From Palleronia marisminoris (lineage in GTDB: Bacteria > Pseudomonadota > Alphaproteobacteria > Rhodobacterales > Rhodobacteraceae): a DNA stretch of 64,000 nucleotides. How positions within the stretch are numbered: position 1 is the stretch's first letter; every line of letters starts with the position of its first letter. Shown in pieces: positions 52,554-62,982 of the stretch. Position numbers and translations under genes: made by a program. The notes beneath the pieces were generated by a model that saw only the letters and a program-made list of their open reading frames with translations, was not told where the DNA came from and ran no database searches. The DNA lies in assembly GCF_900172315.1 (NCBI RefSeq), contig NZ_FWFV01000001.1, positions 310,001 to 374,000 of the forward strand, in the 5' to 3' direction.

Positions 52554-53462
52554 ATGCTGTTCCTCACCATCTGGCCCGTCTTCGCGCTGATCTGCCTTGG
52601 CTTCGCGTTGCAGCGCGCGTGCTTCCCGGACGCCGGCTTCTGGCCTGCGGCCGAACGGGTGAACTACGTCCTTCTCTTCCCCGCCCTGCTGGTCTCGACC
52701 CTTGCCGACGCGCCGGTGCGCGACCCCGACCTGCTGCGACTGGGGGGTGCGGTGGTGGCCACGATCTGCGCTGCCGCCGCGCTGATGGCGCTGGTGCGTC
52801 GCGCCCGCCCGATGCCGGCGCGGCGCTTCGGCCCCGCGCTGCAGGGGGTGGTGCGCTTCAATACCTATCTCGGCCTGGCCATCGTCGCGAGCCTTGCGGG
52901 TGACCCGGGACTGGAGCGTGCGGCGGTGCTTCTGGCCGTCGCCGTGCCGCTGGTGAACCTGCTGTCGATCATGGCACTGACCGACGGAAGCGGGACTCGC
53001 GGCTACGGCGCCCTAGTCCGTCGCGTCGTCACGAACCCCCTGATCCTCGCCTGCATCGCGGGGATCGCGATCGCCCTATCCGGAAGCGGCCTTCCCTTCG
53101 GCACGGGGCGGTTCCTGGGACTGATCGCGCAGGCCAGCCTGCCGCTGGGGCTGCTCTGCGTCGGGGCGGCCCTGCGGCCAGCGGCCCTGCGTCAACATGT
53201 GGGTGCACTGGCTGTAATCGCCGTGGTGCGCCTGCTGGCGATGCCTGCCATCGCGGTCGTCGTCGCGCAGGGGCTCGGGCTACAGGGCGTCGAGACGCTG
53301 GCCCTCGTCGTGTTCGCCGCGATCCCGACGGCGCCCACGTCCTACGTGCTGACCCGGCAGCTCGGCGGCGACGGAGAACTCATGGCCGGCATCGTCACCG
53401 CGCAGACAGTCGCTTCGGTCCTGACGATCCCGGTGGTGCTGTCTCTGGCGGGGCTGGGATAG
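52554..53462 (+). CDS. AEC family transporter
   Basis: A 302-residue membrane protein with about ten helices. The first half has the AEC pattern (FWPAAERVNYVLLFPALLVSTL); the second contains ASLPLGLLCVGAALRP and the late AIPTAPTSYVLTRQLGGD. Relatives export auxin-like compounds or take up malonate. The substrate is unknown. A terminator shared with the convergent pntB gene follows the stop. Confidence 0.9.
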   Translation: MLFLTIWPVFALICLGFALQRACFPDAGFWPAAERVNYVLLFPALLVSTLADAPVRDPDLLRLGGAVVATICAAAALMALVRRARPMPARRFGPALQGVVRFNTYLGLAIVASLAGDPGLERAAVLLAVAVPLVNLLSIMALTDGSGTRGYGALVRRVVTNPLILACIAGIAIALSGSGLPFGTGRFLGLIAQASLPLGLLCVGAALRPAALRQHVGALAVIAVVRLLAMPAIAVVVAQGLGLQGVETLALVVFAAIPTAPTSYVLTRQLGGDGELMAGIVTAQTVASVLTIPVVLSLAGLG

Positions 53463-53463
53463 C

Positions 53464-53488
53464 AAAAGGCCGCCCCGGAGGGCGGCCT
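53464..53488 (-). terminator. Intrinsic terminator of pntB
   Basis: On the minus strand a perfect 9-bp AGGCCGCCC/GGGCGGCCT stem with a four-base loop (53488-53467) runs into a T-tract (53467-53464). It lies eight bases after the pntB stop and also faces the AEC gene. Confidence 0.75.
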
Positions 53489-53495
53489 ACGTCGC

Positions 53496-55028
53496 TTACA
53501 GTTTCTGCAGGATTGCCTGCACCGAGTCCTTCGCGTCGCCATAGAGCATCCGCGTGTTCTCCTTGAAGAACAGCGGGTTCTCGATGCCCGAGTAGCCCGT
53601 CCCCTGACCGCGCTTGGACACGAACACCTGGTTCGCCTCCCACACATGCAGGACCGGCATCCCGGCGATCGGCGAGTTCGGATCGTCATTCGCCGCCGGG
53701 TTCACGATGTCGTTCGAGCCGATGACGATCACCACGTCGGTCGAGCCGAACTCGTCGTTGATCTCGTCCATCTCGAGCACGATGTCGTAGGGCACCTTCG
53801 CCTCGGCCAGCAGCACGTTCATGTGCCCCGGCAGACGCCCGGCGACCGGGTGGATGGCGAAGCGCACCGTCTTGCCCGCGTCCCGCAGCTTCTTGGTCAG
53901 CTCGCTGACCGCCTGCTGCGCCTGCGCCACCGCCATGCCGTAGCCCGGCACGATCACGACGCTGTCGGCCTCTTTCAGCGCGTCGGCCACGCTGTCGACA
54001 TCCGTCGGCACCATCTCGCCCTCGACCTCGAGCTGAGGCCCGCTGACGCCGCCGAAGCCGCCCAGGATCACGCTGACGAACTGCCGGTTCATGGCCTTGC
54101 ACATGATGTAGGACAGGATCGCCCCCGAGGAGCCGACCAGCGCGCCGGTCACGATCAGCAGGTCGTTGCCCAGCGTGAAGCCGATCGCCGCCGCCGCCCA
54201 GCCGGAATAGCTGTTGAGCATCGACACGACGACGGGCATGTCCGCGCCGCCGATCCCCATGATCAGGTGATAGCCGATGAAGCCCGCGATGATCGCGACG
54301 AGGAAGATCGACCAGATCCCGGCCCCGTTGAAGTATAGAATGCCAAGGATCAGGCAGACGATCAGCGCGCCGAGGTTCAGCATGTGTCCGCCCGGGAACT
54401 GCTTGGGCTTGCCGTCGACCTGCCCGGCGAGCTTGCCATAGGCGATCACCGACCCGGTGAAGGTTACCGCGCCGATAAAGATGCCGAGGAAAACCTCGAC
54501 CCGCAGGATAGCGATCTCCACCGCGTCTTTGGCCAACAGGCTCTTCCCGAAGCCGGTCAGGTTCTCGGCCCGCTCCATGAGGGCGAGGGCCTCGGGCGTG
54601 GTGAAGAGCGTACCGGCCGAGGGGATCGGCCAGAGGAAGGTTTCCGGTGCGACGCCCGAAAGGGCGGCCAGCCCGTATCTCAGTTCCAGCACCTCGCCCA
54701 GCATCAGGTCGGCGTTGAGCCCGATGAACACCGCCGCGAGGCCGACGAACGAGTGCAGCGCCGCGACGAGTTGCGGCATCTCGGTCATCTGCACCTTGCC
54801 AGCAATGTAGTAGCCGGCGAACCCGCCCGCCGCGATGGCAAGCAGGATGAGCCACACGTTCTGCACGCCGGGCCCGAACACCGTGGCGACAACCGCAAGC
54901 GCCATGCCGGCGATGCCGTACCAGATGGCACGCTTGGCACTTTCCTGGTCCTTCAGCCCGCCAAGCGACAGGATGAAGAGGATTGCGGCGACGATATAGG
55001 CCGCCGACTGGAGTCCCGATTCGATCAT
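53496..55028 (-). CDS. pntB: NAD(P) transhydrogenase subunit beta
   Basis: This 510-residue subunit has nine or so membrane helices of the proton channel followed by the NADP-binding domain (d[25 protein letters not shown], then [22 protein letters not shown] and [15 protein letters not shown]). With PntA it moves protons to drive NADPH formation. It starts ten bases after the pntA stop on the same message. Confidence 0.96.
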   Translation of the reverse strand: MIESGLQSAAYIVAAILFILSLGGLKDQESAKRAIWYGIAGMALAVVATVFGPGVQNVWLILLAIAAGGFAGYYIAGKVQMTEMPQLVAALHSFVGLAAVFIGLNADLMLGEVLELRYGLAALSGVAPETFLWPIPSAGTLFTTPEALALMERAENLTGFGKSLLAKDAVEIAILRVEVFLGIFIGAVTFTGSVIAYGKLAGQVDGKPKQFPGGHMLNLGALIVCLILGILYFNGAGIWSIFLVAIIAGFIGYHLIMGIGGADMPVVVSMLNSYSGWAAAAIGFTLGNDLLIVTGALVGSSGAILSYIMCKAMNRQFVSVILGGFGGVSGPQLEVEGEMVPTDVDSVADALKEADSVVIVPGYGMAVAQAQQAVSELTKKLRDAGKTVRFAIHPVAGRLPGHMNVLLAEAKVPYDIVLEMDEINDEFGSTDVVIVIGSNDIVNPAANDDPNSPIAGMPVLHVWEANQVFVSKRGQGTGYSGIENPLFFKENTRMLYGDAKDSVQAILQKL

Positions 55029-55038
55029 CTCTGGTCCC

Positions 55039-56607
55039 TTACGACTTGACGAACATCGCGAGCATCCGGCGCGTCACCAGAAAGCCCCCGACGATGTTGA
55101 TGGAGGCGATGAGCACGCTGACGAGGCTGAGGAAGATCACCAGCAAGTTGCCCGACCCGATCTGCAAAAGCGCACCAAGGATCACGATCCCCGAGATCGC
55201 GTTCGTAACCGCCATCAGCGGCGTGTGCAGGCTATGCGCCACGCCCCAGATCACCTGGAAACCGACGAAGCAGGCCAGCGCGAACACGATGAAGTGGCTC
55301 ATGAAGCTTTCGGGGGCGTAGGCGCCGACGATCAGCAGCAGCAGCGCGCCGATCGCCAGCATCCCCACCTGGTTGCGGGTCTGGGTGGCAAAGGCGGCGG
55401 CCTCGTCCGCGCGCTTCTCGGCGGCGGTCTTCTCCTTCGGCTTCTCGCGTTTGGCCGGCTGGGCCTGCGCGGCCTGTTTCGGCTTCGGGGGCGGCCAGGT
55501 GACGTCGTTCTTGTGGGTGATCGTCGCACCCCGGATCACGTCGTCATCCATGTTGTGGTTGATCTGACCGTCCTTGCCGGGAGTCAGGTCGGTCAGCATG
55601 TGACGGATATTCGTGGCGTAGAGGGTCGAGGACTGCTTCGCCATGCGGCTGGGGAAGTCGGTATAGCCAATGATGACGACGCCGTTATCGGTGACGATGC
55701 GCTGGTCCTTGACGGTCAGCTTGCAGTTGCCACCCTTCTCGGCCGCGAGGTCCACGATGACCGAGCCGGGCTTCATGGCCTTCACCATGTCCTCGGTCCA
55801 GAGCTCGGGCGCCTCGCGGTTGGGGATCAGCGCCGTGGTGATGACGATGTCGATGTCGGGCGCCAGCTCGCGGAACTTCGCCAGCTGCGCCTCGCGGAAC
55901 TCGGGGGACGACGGGGCCGCGTAGCCGCCCTCGCCCGCGCCCTGCTCGCCCTCGAAGTCGAGGAAGACGAACTCGGCGCCCATGGACTGGACCTGCTCGG
56001 CCACTTCGGGGCGCACGTCGAAGGCGTAGGTGATCGCACCCAGAGACGTTGCCGTGCCGATGGCGGCAAGGCCCGCGACACCGGCGCCGACGACCAGCAC
56101 CTTGGCGGGCGGCACCTTTCCGGCGGCGGTGATCTGGCCGGTCAGGAAGCGCCCGAAATTGTTGGCGGACTCGATGACGGCCCGGTAGCCCGCGATGTTC
56201 GCCATCGAGGACAGAGCGTCCATCTTCTGCGCGCGGCTGATGCGCGGGACCATGTCCATGGCGATGAGCGTCGCGCCCTTTTCCGAGGCGCGCTTCATCA
56301 GCTCTTCGTTCTCGGCCGGGTAGAAGAACGAGATCAGCGTCTGGCCCTCGCGCAGGCGCTCGACCTCGTCCTCGGTCGGCGGGCGCACCTTGGCGACGAC
56401 ATCGCAGCGGTCGAACACGTCGGCGGCAGTCTCGACCACCTCGACACCGGCGGCACGGTACAGGTCATCCGAGATGTCCGCGCGCGACCCGGCCCCCGCC
56501 TCGACCATGCACTCGTGGCCCAGCTTGGCGATCTGCTCGGCCGATTGAGGGGTCAGGGCGACCCGCGCCTCCCCCTCGTGGCTTTCCCTCACGACACCGA
56601 TTTTCAT
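55039..56607 (-). CDS. pntA: NAD(P) transhydrogenase subunit alpha
   Basis: This 522-residue subunit joins the NAD-binding domain ([20 protein letters not shown]; the dinucleotide fold [22 protein letters not shown] in parts) to the short membrane part at the C-terminus ([21 protein letters not shown], then [15 protein letters not shown]). Some relatives (Rhodospirillum) carry these as two genes; here they are one. The join is a 45-residue Pro/Lys/Ala-rich linker. A palindrome lies in the upstream gap. Confidence 0.95.
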   Translation of the reverse strand: MKIGVVRESHEGEARVALTPQSAEQIAKLGHECMVEAGAGSRADISDDLYRAAGVEVVETAADVFDRCDVVAKVRPPTEDEVERLREGQTLISFFYPAENEELMKRASEKGATLIAMDMVPRISRAQKMDALSSMANIAGYRAVIESANNFGRFLTGQITAAGKVPPAKVLVVGAGVAGLAAIGTATSLGAITYAFDVRPEVAEQVQSMGAEFVFLDFEGEQGAGEGGYAAPSSPEFREAQLAKFRELAPDIDIVITTALIPNREAPELWTEDMVKAMKPGSVIVDLAAEKGGNCKLTVKDQRIVTDNGVVIIGYTDFPSRMAKQSSTLYATNIRHMLTDLTPGKDGQINHNMDDDVIRGATITHKNDVTWPPPKPKQAAQAQPAKREKPKEKTAAEKRADEAAAFATQTRNQVGMLAIGALLLLIVGAYAPESFMSHFIVFALACFVGFQVIWGVAHSLHTPLMAVTNAISGIVILGALLQIGSGNLLVIFLSLVSVLIASINIVGGFLVTRRMLAMFVKS

Positions 56608-56648
56608 GCGTCGTCACTCCCTCTGTCCTGCCCGCCGGACGGGCTTTG

Positions 56649-56669
56649 GTTGCGCATACCGTGCGCAAC
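56649..56669. promoter_or_regulatory. Operator-like palindrome upstream of pntA
   Basis: GTTGCGCA and TGCGCAAC form a perfect 8-bp inverted repeat with a five-base spacer, 42-62 bases before the pntA start. On the minus strand it overlaps the likely -10 of a TTGTGA-17-TATGCG promoter, so binding there would block transcription. Confidence 0.45.
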
Positions 56670-56707
56670 ATTGTTTCACAAGTCGCGGTCGGCGCATCGC
56701 CGTCCGC

Positions 56708-57139
56708 TCATATCCAGCGCCGCGTGCGTTGTGCCCAAGCGTCATATTCACCGCCGAAGCGCTCGCGCAGCCGTGCCTCTTCCGGTCGGATGAAGCGGAT
56801 CGTCAGGACCGCCATCAGCGGGATGACCAGCACGATGCCCCAGAGCGGCCCCATCCACAGCGCCGCCCCCGCCAGCACCAGCACGTCGCCCAGGTAGATC
56901 GGGTTGCGCGACAGGACGAAGGGACCGCTGCTGACCAGCGCCTCGGGCGCCTGCCCCGGCATCACCGGCGTGCGCCGTGCGAGCATCGCCGTCACGGCCC
57001 AGACCATCAGCACCACCCCGACCGAGATCAGGGCGATGCCGAGCACGTTCCACATGCGGCCGCCCGCCCCGCCCGGCAGGACCCACAGGACGAGCAGATG
57101 GCCTGCCGTCCAGATGGGCGGTAAATCCAACCATCGCAT
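56708..57139 (-). CDS. Small membrane methyltransferase, isoprenylcysteine-methyltransferase type
   Basis: A 143-residue membrane protein with four helices. The family core is SRNPIYLGDVLVLAG and the C-terminal EEARLRERFGGEYDAW, with RTRRWI at the end. These proteins resemble isoprenylcysteine carboxyl and phospholipid methyltransferases; the bacterial substrate is unknown. It lies between pntA and pepN on the same strand. Confidence 0.87.
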   Translation of the reverse strand: MRWLDLPPIWTAGHLLVLWVLPGGAGGRMWNVLGIALISVGVVLMVWAVTAMLARRTPVMPGQAPEALVSSGPFVLSRNPIYLGDVLVLAGAALWMGPLWGIVLVIPLMAVLTIRFIRPEEARLRERFGGEYDAWAQRTRRWI

Positions 57140-57208
57140 TGCCGAACCTCCATTGCCTCAGCGGCAACCTAAGCGAGGTCCGGCACCGGATGCCACGGCA
57201 ATCGGGCC

Positions 57209-59770
57209 TCAGCCATGCACCGCGCTGCCCAGGATGCGCGTCACCATTTCCGAGGTGTCGCGGCTTAGACCTTCGGCCCCGGCGATGCGCTCCAGCGCCT
57301 CCTGCGCCAGCGCCCGGCGGTCGGCGTCGTAGCGGGTCCAGGTCTCGAACATCGTGGTCATCCGCGCCGTCGTCTGCGGGTTCAGCGGGTCGAGCCGGAT
57401 CAGCCAGTCGGCCACCAGCCGGTAACCCGAGCCGTCGGCCGCGTGGAAAGCGGCATGGTTCGCGCCCAGCGCCCCGATGACCGAGCGGAAGCGGTTGGGG
57501 TTCTTCCAGTCGAACGCCTCGTGCTGCGTCAGCCGGTCGGCCACGGCCGCGCCGCTTGCGCCGGGGGCGTTGACCACCTGCAGCGTGAACCACTTGTCCA
57601 TCACCAGGCGGTCGTCCTTCCAGCGGTCGTGGAACGCCTGCGCCTCGTCGTCACCGCGGCCGTTCCGCACCAGCGCCGACAGCGCCGCGACCTCGTCGGT
57701 CATGTTGTCGGCAGCCGCAAACTGGGTCCGCGCCCGCTCGCCGCCGTCGATCTTCGTCAGAAGCGACAGCGCGGCATTGCGAAGGCTGCGCTTGCCGGCG
57801 CTTTCGGCATCGGGCGAATACGGCCCCTCAATCCGGAGTCGGTCATAAAGCTCCGCCAGCGGCGCCTCGAGCCGCCGCGCCATCGCCTCGCTCATCCGGC
57901 GCCGCGCGGCCGCGATCGCCTCGGGGTCGGGCGTGGAGTTGGCGTCGGCGAGGGTCTGCGCCATGTCGTCATCCGACGGCAGCCCCAGCACCAGCGCGCG
58001 GAAGGACGGGTCGAGCCGGTCGTCCGTCAGCACCGGCTCCAGCGCGTCGAGATAGGCCGCATCGGGCTCGGCGCCGTCCGTCACCATGCGCAGCAGCGCC
58101 GTCTTGGCAAGCTGGCGACCGGCCTCCCACTTGTTGAACGGGTCGGTGTCGTGGGCCAGCAGCAGCGCGCGGTCCTCTGCCGACATCTCCTGCGTCAGGA
58201 TCACCGGCGCCGAGAAATTGCGCAGGACACTGGGCACGGCGTCGTCCGCGCCGATCTCGAAGGGGGCCTCCTGCTCGGCCTCGGTCAGCTCGACGATCTG
58301 CGTCGGAAGGACCTCGGTGCCGTCGCGGCCGATGGCGCCGACGGCGATCGGGATCAGCATCGGCTGTTTCGTGGGTTGGCCGGGCGTCGCCGGGACCTCC
58401 TGCCGGAAGGACAGGACCAGTGTGCCGGCCTCGATCCGGTGCGACACGGTAACCCGCGGCGTGCCCGCCTGATGATACCATAGCGCGAACTGAGACAGGT
58501 CGCGCCCCGTCACGTCCTCAAACACCTGAAGCCAGTCCTCGATGGTGCAGGCCTGCCCGTCATGCCGGTCGAAATAGAGGTCGGTGCCCTTCCGGTATGC
58601 CTCGGGGCCGATCAGGGTGCGCAGCATCCCGATGATCTCGGCGCCCTTCTCGTACACCGTTGCGGTGTAGAAGTTGTTGATCTCGATATACGAGGTCGGG
58701 CGGACGGGATGCGCCAGCGGCCCGGCATCCTCGCGGAACTGGCGGGCGCGCAGCTGGTGGACCTCTTCGATGCGCTTGACCGCATGCGAGCGTTCATCGC
58801 CCGAGAAGATCTGGTCGCGGAAGACCGTCAGCCCCTCTTTCAGGCACAGCTGGAACCAGTCGCGGCAGGTGATGCGGTTGCCGGTCCAGTTGTGGAAATA
58901 CTCGTGCGCCACGATCGACTCGATCCGCGCGTAATCGGCATCCGTCGCCGTTTCGGGCGAGGCCAGCACATAGCGCGCGTTGAAGATGTTGAGCGCCTTG
59001 TTCTCCATTGCGCCCATGTTGAAATCGTCCACCGCGACGATGCTGAACTGGTCGAGGTCATAGGCCCGGCCATAGGCTTCCTCATCCCACTTCATCGACC
59101 GCTTGAGGCTGTCCATGGCGTAGTCGCAGCGGGTCTCGTCCCCCTTGCGCACCCAGATCGACAGGGCGACGTGGCGCCCCTCGGACGTGGTGAAGCTGTC
59201 GCGCACCTCGATCAACTCGCCCGCAACGAGGGCGAAGAGGTAGGCCGGCTTCTTCCACGGGTCGCGCCAGACGGCATAGCCCTCGCCCGTCTCGACCTTG
59301 TCGCCGTTCGACAGCAAGACCGGCAGGTCCGATTCCACGCGCACCTCGAACGGGGCCATCACGTCGGGCCGGTCCGGGTAGTAGGTGATCTTGCGGAAGC
59401 CCTGCGCCTCGCACTGGGTGCAGTACATGCCCTTGGACATGTAGAGCCCTTCCAGCGCCGTGTTGTCCTCGGGCGCGATCTCGACCTCGCATTCCCACAG
59501 GAAGTCGTCGGGGGCCTCGATCTCGAGTTCCTCGGGCAGGACCTTCGGCGTCACTTCGGCCCCGTCGATGGCAGCGCGGATCAGCCGCAGTCCCTCGCCG
59601 TCCAGCCGCAGCGGGCCGCCATCGCCCTCGGGATTGCGGCGGAACCGGATCGCCGAGAGCACCCGCGTGGCCTTAGGATCAAGGCGAAACGTCAGCTTCA
59701 CGTCCTCGACCAGGTAGGCGGGCGGGCGGTAGTCGGCGAGCTTGATGGCGCGGGGCGCGGCGTCTTTCAT
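57209..59770 (-). CDS. pepN: Aminopeptidase N
   Basis: This 853-residue M1 zinc aminopeptidase trims N-terminal residues from peptides in the cytoplasm. The exopeptidase motif GAMEN is at 253-257, the zinc motif HEYFH at 289-293 with the third ligand Glu at 312, and the C-terminal helical domains follow the E. coli PepN pattern. The length is close to E. coli PepN. It diverges from the small membrane gene. Confidence 0.96.
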   Translation of the reverse strand: MKDAAPRAIKLADYRPPAYLVEDVKLTFRLDPKATRVLSAIRFRRNPEGDGGPLRLDGEGLRLIRAAIDGAEVTPKVLPEELEIEAPDDFLWECEVEIAPEDNTALEGLYMSKGMYCTQCEAQGFRKITYYPDRPDVMAPFEVRVESDLPVLLSNGDKVETGEGYAVWRDPWKKPAYLFALVAGELIEVRDSFTTSEGRHVALSIWVRKGDETRCDYAMDSLKRSMKWDEEAYGRAYDLDQFSIVAVDDFNMGAMENKALNIFNARYVLASPETATDADYARIESIVAHEYFHNWTGNRITCRDWFQLCLKEGLTVFRDQIFSGDERSHAVKRIEEVHQLRARQFREDAGPLAHPVRPTSYIEINNFYTATVYEKGAEIIGMLRTLIGPEAYRKGTDLYFDRHDGQACTIEDWLQVFEDVTGRDLSQFALWYHQAGTPRVTVSHRIEAGTLVLSFRQEVPATPGQPTKQPMLIPIAVGAIGRDGTEVLPTQIVELTEAEQEAPFEIGADDAVPSVLRNFSAPVILTQEMSAEDRALLLAHDTDPFNKWEAGRQLAKTALLRMVTDGAEPDAAYLDALEPVLTDDRLDPSFRALVLGLPSDDDMAQTLADANSTPDPEAIAAARRRMSEAMARRLEAPLAELYDRLRIEGPYSPDAESAGKRSLRNAALSLLTKIDGGERARTQFAAADNMTDEVAALSALVRNGRGDDEAQAFHDRWKDDRLVMDKWFTLQVVNAPGASGAAVADRLTQHEAFDWKNPNRFRSVIGALGANHAAFHAADGSGYRLVADWLIRLDPLNPQTTARMTTMFETWTRYDADRRALAQEALERIAGAEGLSRDTSEMVTRILGSAVHG

Positions 59771-59871
59771 GGAAATCCTCGTGCTGGCGTGGCGAACAAT
59801 GTGACGCCCGCTACGTTGAAAGACAAATGGCCCCGCGCTTCAACGGGTCCAACCGAAGAACGAGGAATGAC

Positions 59872-60108
59872 ATGTCTGCACCCGATACGAACAAGAAGAA
59901 AGACGCGAAGCGGCACAAGGGGCCCCTCATGGGCATGGTCGGAGTAGTGATCTTCGCCGTCATCCTTCTGGGCCTGCTGTCGATCTATGTCGTGAATCGC
60001 GGCAACGAGCCCGCGGACAGCACGCCCATCAGCGAAGAAACCGAAAGCGGCGGCGCTGTGACCGAGGAGATCCAGGACGCACAGGGCGCCGACGCGCAGG
60101 AAGAGTGA
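59872..60108 (+). CDS. Small single-span membrane protein
   Basis: A 78-residue protein with a basic N-terminus, one membrane helix (LMGMVGVVIFAVILLGLLSIYVV in part: VGVVIFAVILLGLLSIYV) and an acidic tail rich in Glu and Asp. This is an N-in, C-out arrangement by the positive-inside rule. CGAGGA lies before the ATG. It is divergent from pepN. I do not recognise the family. Confidence 0.7.
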   Translation: MSAPDTNKKKDAKRHKGPLMGMVGVVIFAVILLGLLSIYVVNRGNEPADSTPISEETESGGAVTEEIQDAQGADAQEE

Positions 60109-60124
60109 CGCGGCCGTTGCGGGC

Positions 60125-60146
60125 CGGACCGTCCGCGGAAGGTCCG
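60125..60146. terminator. Hairpin before glcB
   Basis: CGGACC and GGTCCG pair across a ten-base loop, 16 bases after the stop of the small membrane gene. No T-tract; weak. Confidence 0.35.
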
Positions 60147-60235
60147 CCTTGCGGGCTGCCCCCCGCATGGGCCAAAAGTGACAGGACGTCCGCGGCGACA
60201 CAGACCGCCGCGCCGAACAATTGACGGGGAGAGAC

Positions 60236-62386
60236 ATGGTTGACCGGACCGATCACGCGGGCCTTCAGGTGGCCCGCGACCTAGCTGACTTCATCGAGAA
60301 CGAGGCCCTGCCCGGCCTCGGCATCGACACCGACCGCTTCTGGGCGGATCTTTCCGGGCTGATCCACGACCTTACACCCGACAATCGCGCGCTTTTGCAG
60401 ACGCGCGAGGACATGCAGGCGAAGATCGACGCCTGGCACCGCGACCACCCCGGCGCGATCGCCGACCAGCAGGGCTATATGAGCTTCCTGCGCGAGATCG
60501 GCTACCTCGTCGAGGAAGGCCCCGATTTCCAGATCGACACGCCCGAGACCGACCCCGAGATCTCGCGCGTCCCCGGCCCGCAGCTCGTCGTGCCGATCAT
60601 GAACGCGCGGTACGCCCTGAACGCCGCAAACGCGCGGTGGGGGTCCTTGTATGACGCGCTCTACGGGACCAACGCCATGGGCGACCTGCCCGAAGGCACC
60701 GGCTACGACGCCGAGCGCGGCAAACGCGTCATCGCCGCCGCCAAGGGATACCTCGACAAGTTCTTTCCTCTTGCCTCGGGCAGCCACGAACAGGCCGAGG
60801 GCTACCGCATCGGCGACACCGGCCTCGAGGCCATCGCCGGCGATCAGCTGCTGGCGCTTGACCGGCCCGACGCACTGGCGGGCTTCCGCGGGCCGAAGGA
60901 TGCGCCGACGCATATCCTGTTGCATAACAATGGCTTGCACATAGAACTTATCATTCAGCGTGAACACCGCATCGGGTCCGAGGACAAGGCGGGCATCGCC
61001 GACATCCAGCTTGAATCCGCGATGTCCGCGATCATGGATTGCGAGGATTCCGTCGCCGCCGTCGATGCCGAGGACAAGGCGCTCGCCTATGCCAACTGGC
61101 TGGGACTGATGAAGGGCGACCTGACCGAAGAGGTGACGAAGGGCGGTGACACCTTCACCCGCGACCTCGCGGAGGATCGCACATACGACACGCCGGACGG
61201 CGGCACGCTGCGGCTCAAGGGTCGCTCGCTGATGCTGGTGCGCAACGTGGGCCACCTGATGACCACGCCCGCGATCCTCGACCGCGACGGCAACGAGGTG
61301 TTCGAGGGGCTGCTCGACGCCGCCGTGACGGTGCTGTGCGCCGTGCACGACCTGAACCGCGAGGGCGGCAATTCCGAGACCGGCTCGGTCTATGTCGTGA
61401 AGCCAAAGATGCACGGCCCCGATGAGGTCGCCTTCTCCGACCGCCTTTTCGCGCGGGTCGAAGATATGCTGGGCCTGCCCCGAAACACCGTGAAGATCGG
61501 CATCATGGACGAGGAGCGCCGCACCTCGGCGAACCTGAAAGAGTGCATCCGCGCCGCGAAGTCCCGCGTGGCCTTCATCAACACGGGCTTCCTCGACCGG
61601 ACGGGCGACGAGATCCACACCTCGATGGAAGCGGGTCCCATGGTCCGCAAGGGCGAGATGAAGAAGACCGCCTGGATCAACGCCTACGAGGATCGCAACG
61701 TCGATGTGGGCCTCGCCTGCGGCCTGCGCGGCAAGGCGCAGATCGGCAAGGGCATGTGGGCGATGCCCGACCGCATGGCGGACATGCTCGACGCCAAGAT
61801 CGGCCACCCGAAGGCGGGCGCCACCTGCGCCTGGGTGCCCTCGCCCACCGCTGCCACCCTGCACGCGCTGCATTATCACGAGGTGAACGTGGCCGAGGTG
61901 CAGGAACGGCTTGCCCAAGGCGGCCCCCGCACCACGCTCGAGGACCTGATGACGGTGCCGGTCGCCCGCGAGAACTGGTCCGAGGACGAGATCACCTCAG
62001 AAATCGAGAACAATGCTCAGGGCATCCTGGGCTACGTGGTCCGCTGGGTGGATCACGGCGTCGGCTGTTCCAAGGTGCCCGACATCCACGATGTTGGCCT
62101 GATGGAGGACCGCGCGACCTGTCGGATCTCCAGCCAGGCGCTGGCGAACTGGCTGCATCACGGCGTCGTCTCGGAAGATCGCGTGATGGAGGTCATGAAG
62201 AAGATGGCCAAGGTCGTGGACCAGCAAAACGCCGGCGACCCCGGCTATCAACCGATGGCCCCAGCCTATGACGGCCCCGCCTTCAAGGCCGCCTGCGACC
62301 TCGTCTTCAAGGGGCGCGAGCAGCCGTCGGGCTATACCGAACCCGTGCTTCACGACCGCCGGCAGGAAAAGAAGGCGCGCGGTTAA
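60236..62386 (+). CDS. glcB: Malate synthase G
   Basis: This 716-residue enzyme condenses glyoxylate and acetyl-CoA to malate. It is the single-chain G isoform: TIM barrel with [21 protein letters not shown], the acidic metal and catalytic region [16 protein letters not shown], and the C-terminal cap. [16 protein letters not shown] and [19 protein letters not shown] also match. The start ATG 60236 has GGGGAGAG upstream; a TTG at 60221 lies before it. No isocitrate lyase gene is in the window. It is followed after 15 bases by a GlcG-like gene. Confidence 0.96.
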   Translation: MVDRTDHAGLQVARDLADFIENEALPGLGIDTDRFWADLSGLIHDLTPDNRALLQTREDMQAKIDAWHRDHPGAIADQQGYMSFLREIGYLVEEGPDFQIDTPETDPEISRVPGPQLVVPIMNARYALNAANARWGSLYDALYGTNAMGDLPEGTGYDAERGKRVIAAAKGYLDKFFPLASGSHEQAEGYRIGDTGLEAIAGDQLLALDRPDALAGFRGPKDAPTHILLHNNGLHIELIIQREHRIGSEDKAGIADIQLESAMSAIMDCEDSVAAVDAEDKALAYANWLGLMKGDLTEEVTKGGDTFTRDLAEDRTYDTPDGGTLRLKGRSLMLVRNVGHLMTTPAILDRDGNEVFEGLLDAAVTVLCAVHDLNREGGNSETGSVYVVKPKMHGPDEVAFSDRLFARVEDMLGLPRNTVKIGIMDEERRTSANLKECIRAAKSRVAFINTGFLDRTGDEIHTSMEAGPMVRKGEMKKTAWINAYEDRNVDVGLACGLRGKAQIGKGMWAMPDRMADMLDAKIGHPKAGATCAWVPSPTAATLHALHYHEVNVAEVQERLAQGGPRTTLEDLMTVPVARENWSEDEITSEIENNAQGILGYVVRWVDHGVGCSKVPDIHDVGLMEDRATCRISSQALANWLHHGVVSEDRVMEVMKKMAKVVDQQNAGDPGYQPMAPAYDGPAFKAACDLVFKGREQPSGYTEPVLHDRRQEKKARG

Positions 62387-62401
62387 CCCAAGGAGATGCC
62401 C

Positions 62402-62824
62402 ATGACCCTTACCCTCGACCAGGCCCGCGCGGCCATTCGCGGCACGTTCGAAGCGGGTGGCGAAGCCGGCTTCAAGCCGCTTTCGGCCATCGTGCTTGAT
62501 GCTGGCGGCAACGTGCTGGCCTTTGAGCGGCAGGACGGCTCGAGCCCCGGCAAGTTCGCCATCGCCCACGGCAAGGCCTACGGGGCGGTGATGCTCGGGA
62601 TGCCGAGTTCAGCTCTGATGGCGCGGGCCGAGAAGCAGCCCTACTTTGTCGCGGCGCTGAACGGCGCCTATGGCGGCGCGGTCATCCCCGTCCCCGGCGG
62701 CATCCTCATCAAGGACGGCGACGCGGTCATCGGAGCGCTCGGCGTCACCGGCGACACGTCCGACAACGATGTCGACGCAGGCATGAAGGGGCTGTCTGCC
62801 GCAGGACTGACGGGCGAGGCCTGA
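62402..62824 (+). CDS. GlcG/HbpS family heme-binding-type protein
   Basis: A 140-residue protein of the GlcG/HbpS domain family. Features are LSAIVLDAGGNVLAFERQDG, GKAYGAVMLGMPS and the C-terminal GGILIKDGDAVIGALGVTGD. HbpS binds heme in Streptomyces, while GlcG sits in the E. coli glycolate operon next to glcB, which matches its place here. ATG 62402 is chosen because AAGGAG is six bases upstream; the ATG at 62396 is too close. A perfect 10-bp hairpin follows. Confidence 0.88.
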   Translation: MTLTLDQARAAIRGTFEAGGEAGFKPLSAIVLDAGGNVLAFERQDGSSPGKFAIAHGKAYGAVMLGMPSSALMARAEKQPYFVAALNGAYGGAVIPVPGGILIKDGDAVIGALGVTGDTSDNDVDAGMKGLSAAGLTGEA

Positions 62825-62853
62825 TCCGCACGCTGCCAAGATGCGCATCGCGA

Positions 62854-62881
62854 CTGCCCGGTTTTCCCGCGAACCGGGCAG
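62854..62881. terminator. Hairpin after the GlcG-like gene
   Basis: CTGCCCGGTT and AACCGGGCAG form a perfect 10-bp stem with an eight-base loop, 29 bases after the stop. No T-tract. Confidence 0.6.
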
Positions 62882-62917
62882 AGGCGTGTGACGCGCGGTG
62901 CCTGTGCGCTGGCGGGG

Positions 62918-62946
62918 GTGAACAGCGGCGCGGAAATGCTTAACCT
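62918..62946 (+). promoter_or_regulatory. Weak promoter candidate for the C26 peptidase gene
   Basis: GTGAAC (62918-62923) and TAACCT (62941-62946) are 17 bases apart and precede the ATG at 62983 by 36 bases. Confidence 0.3.
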
Positions 62947-62982
62947 ACGGACCACGCGCCCACAAACAGAGAGCCCTCGGAC

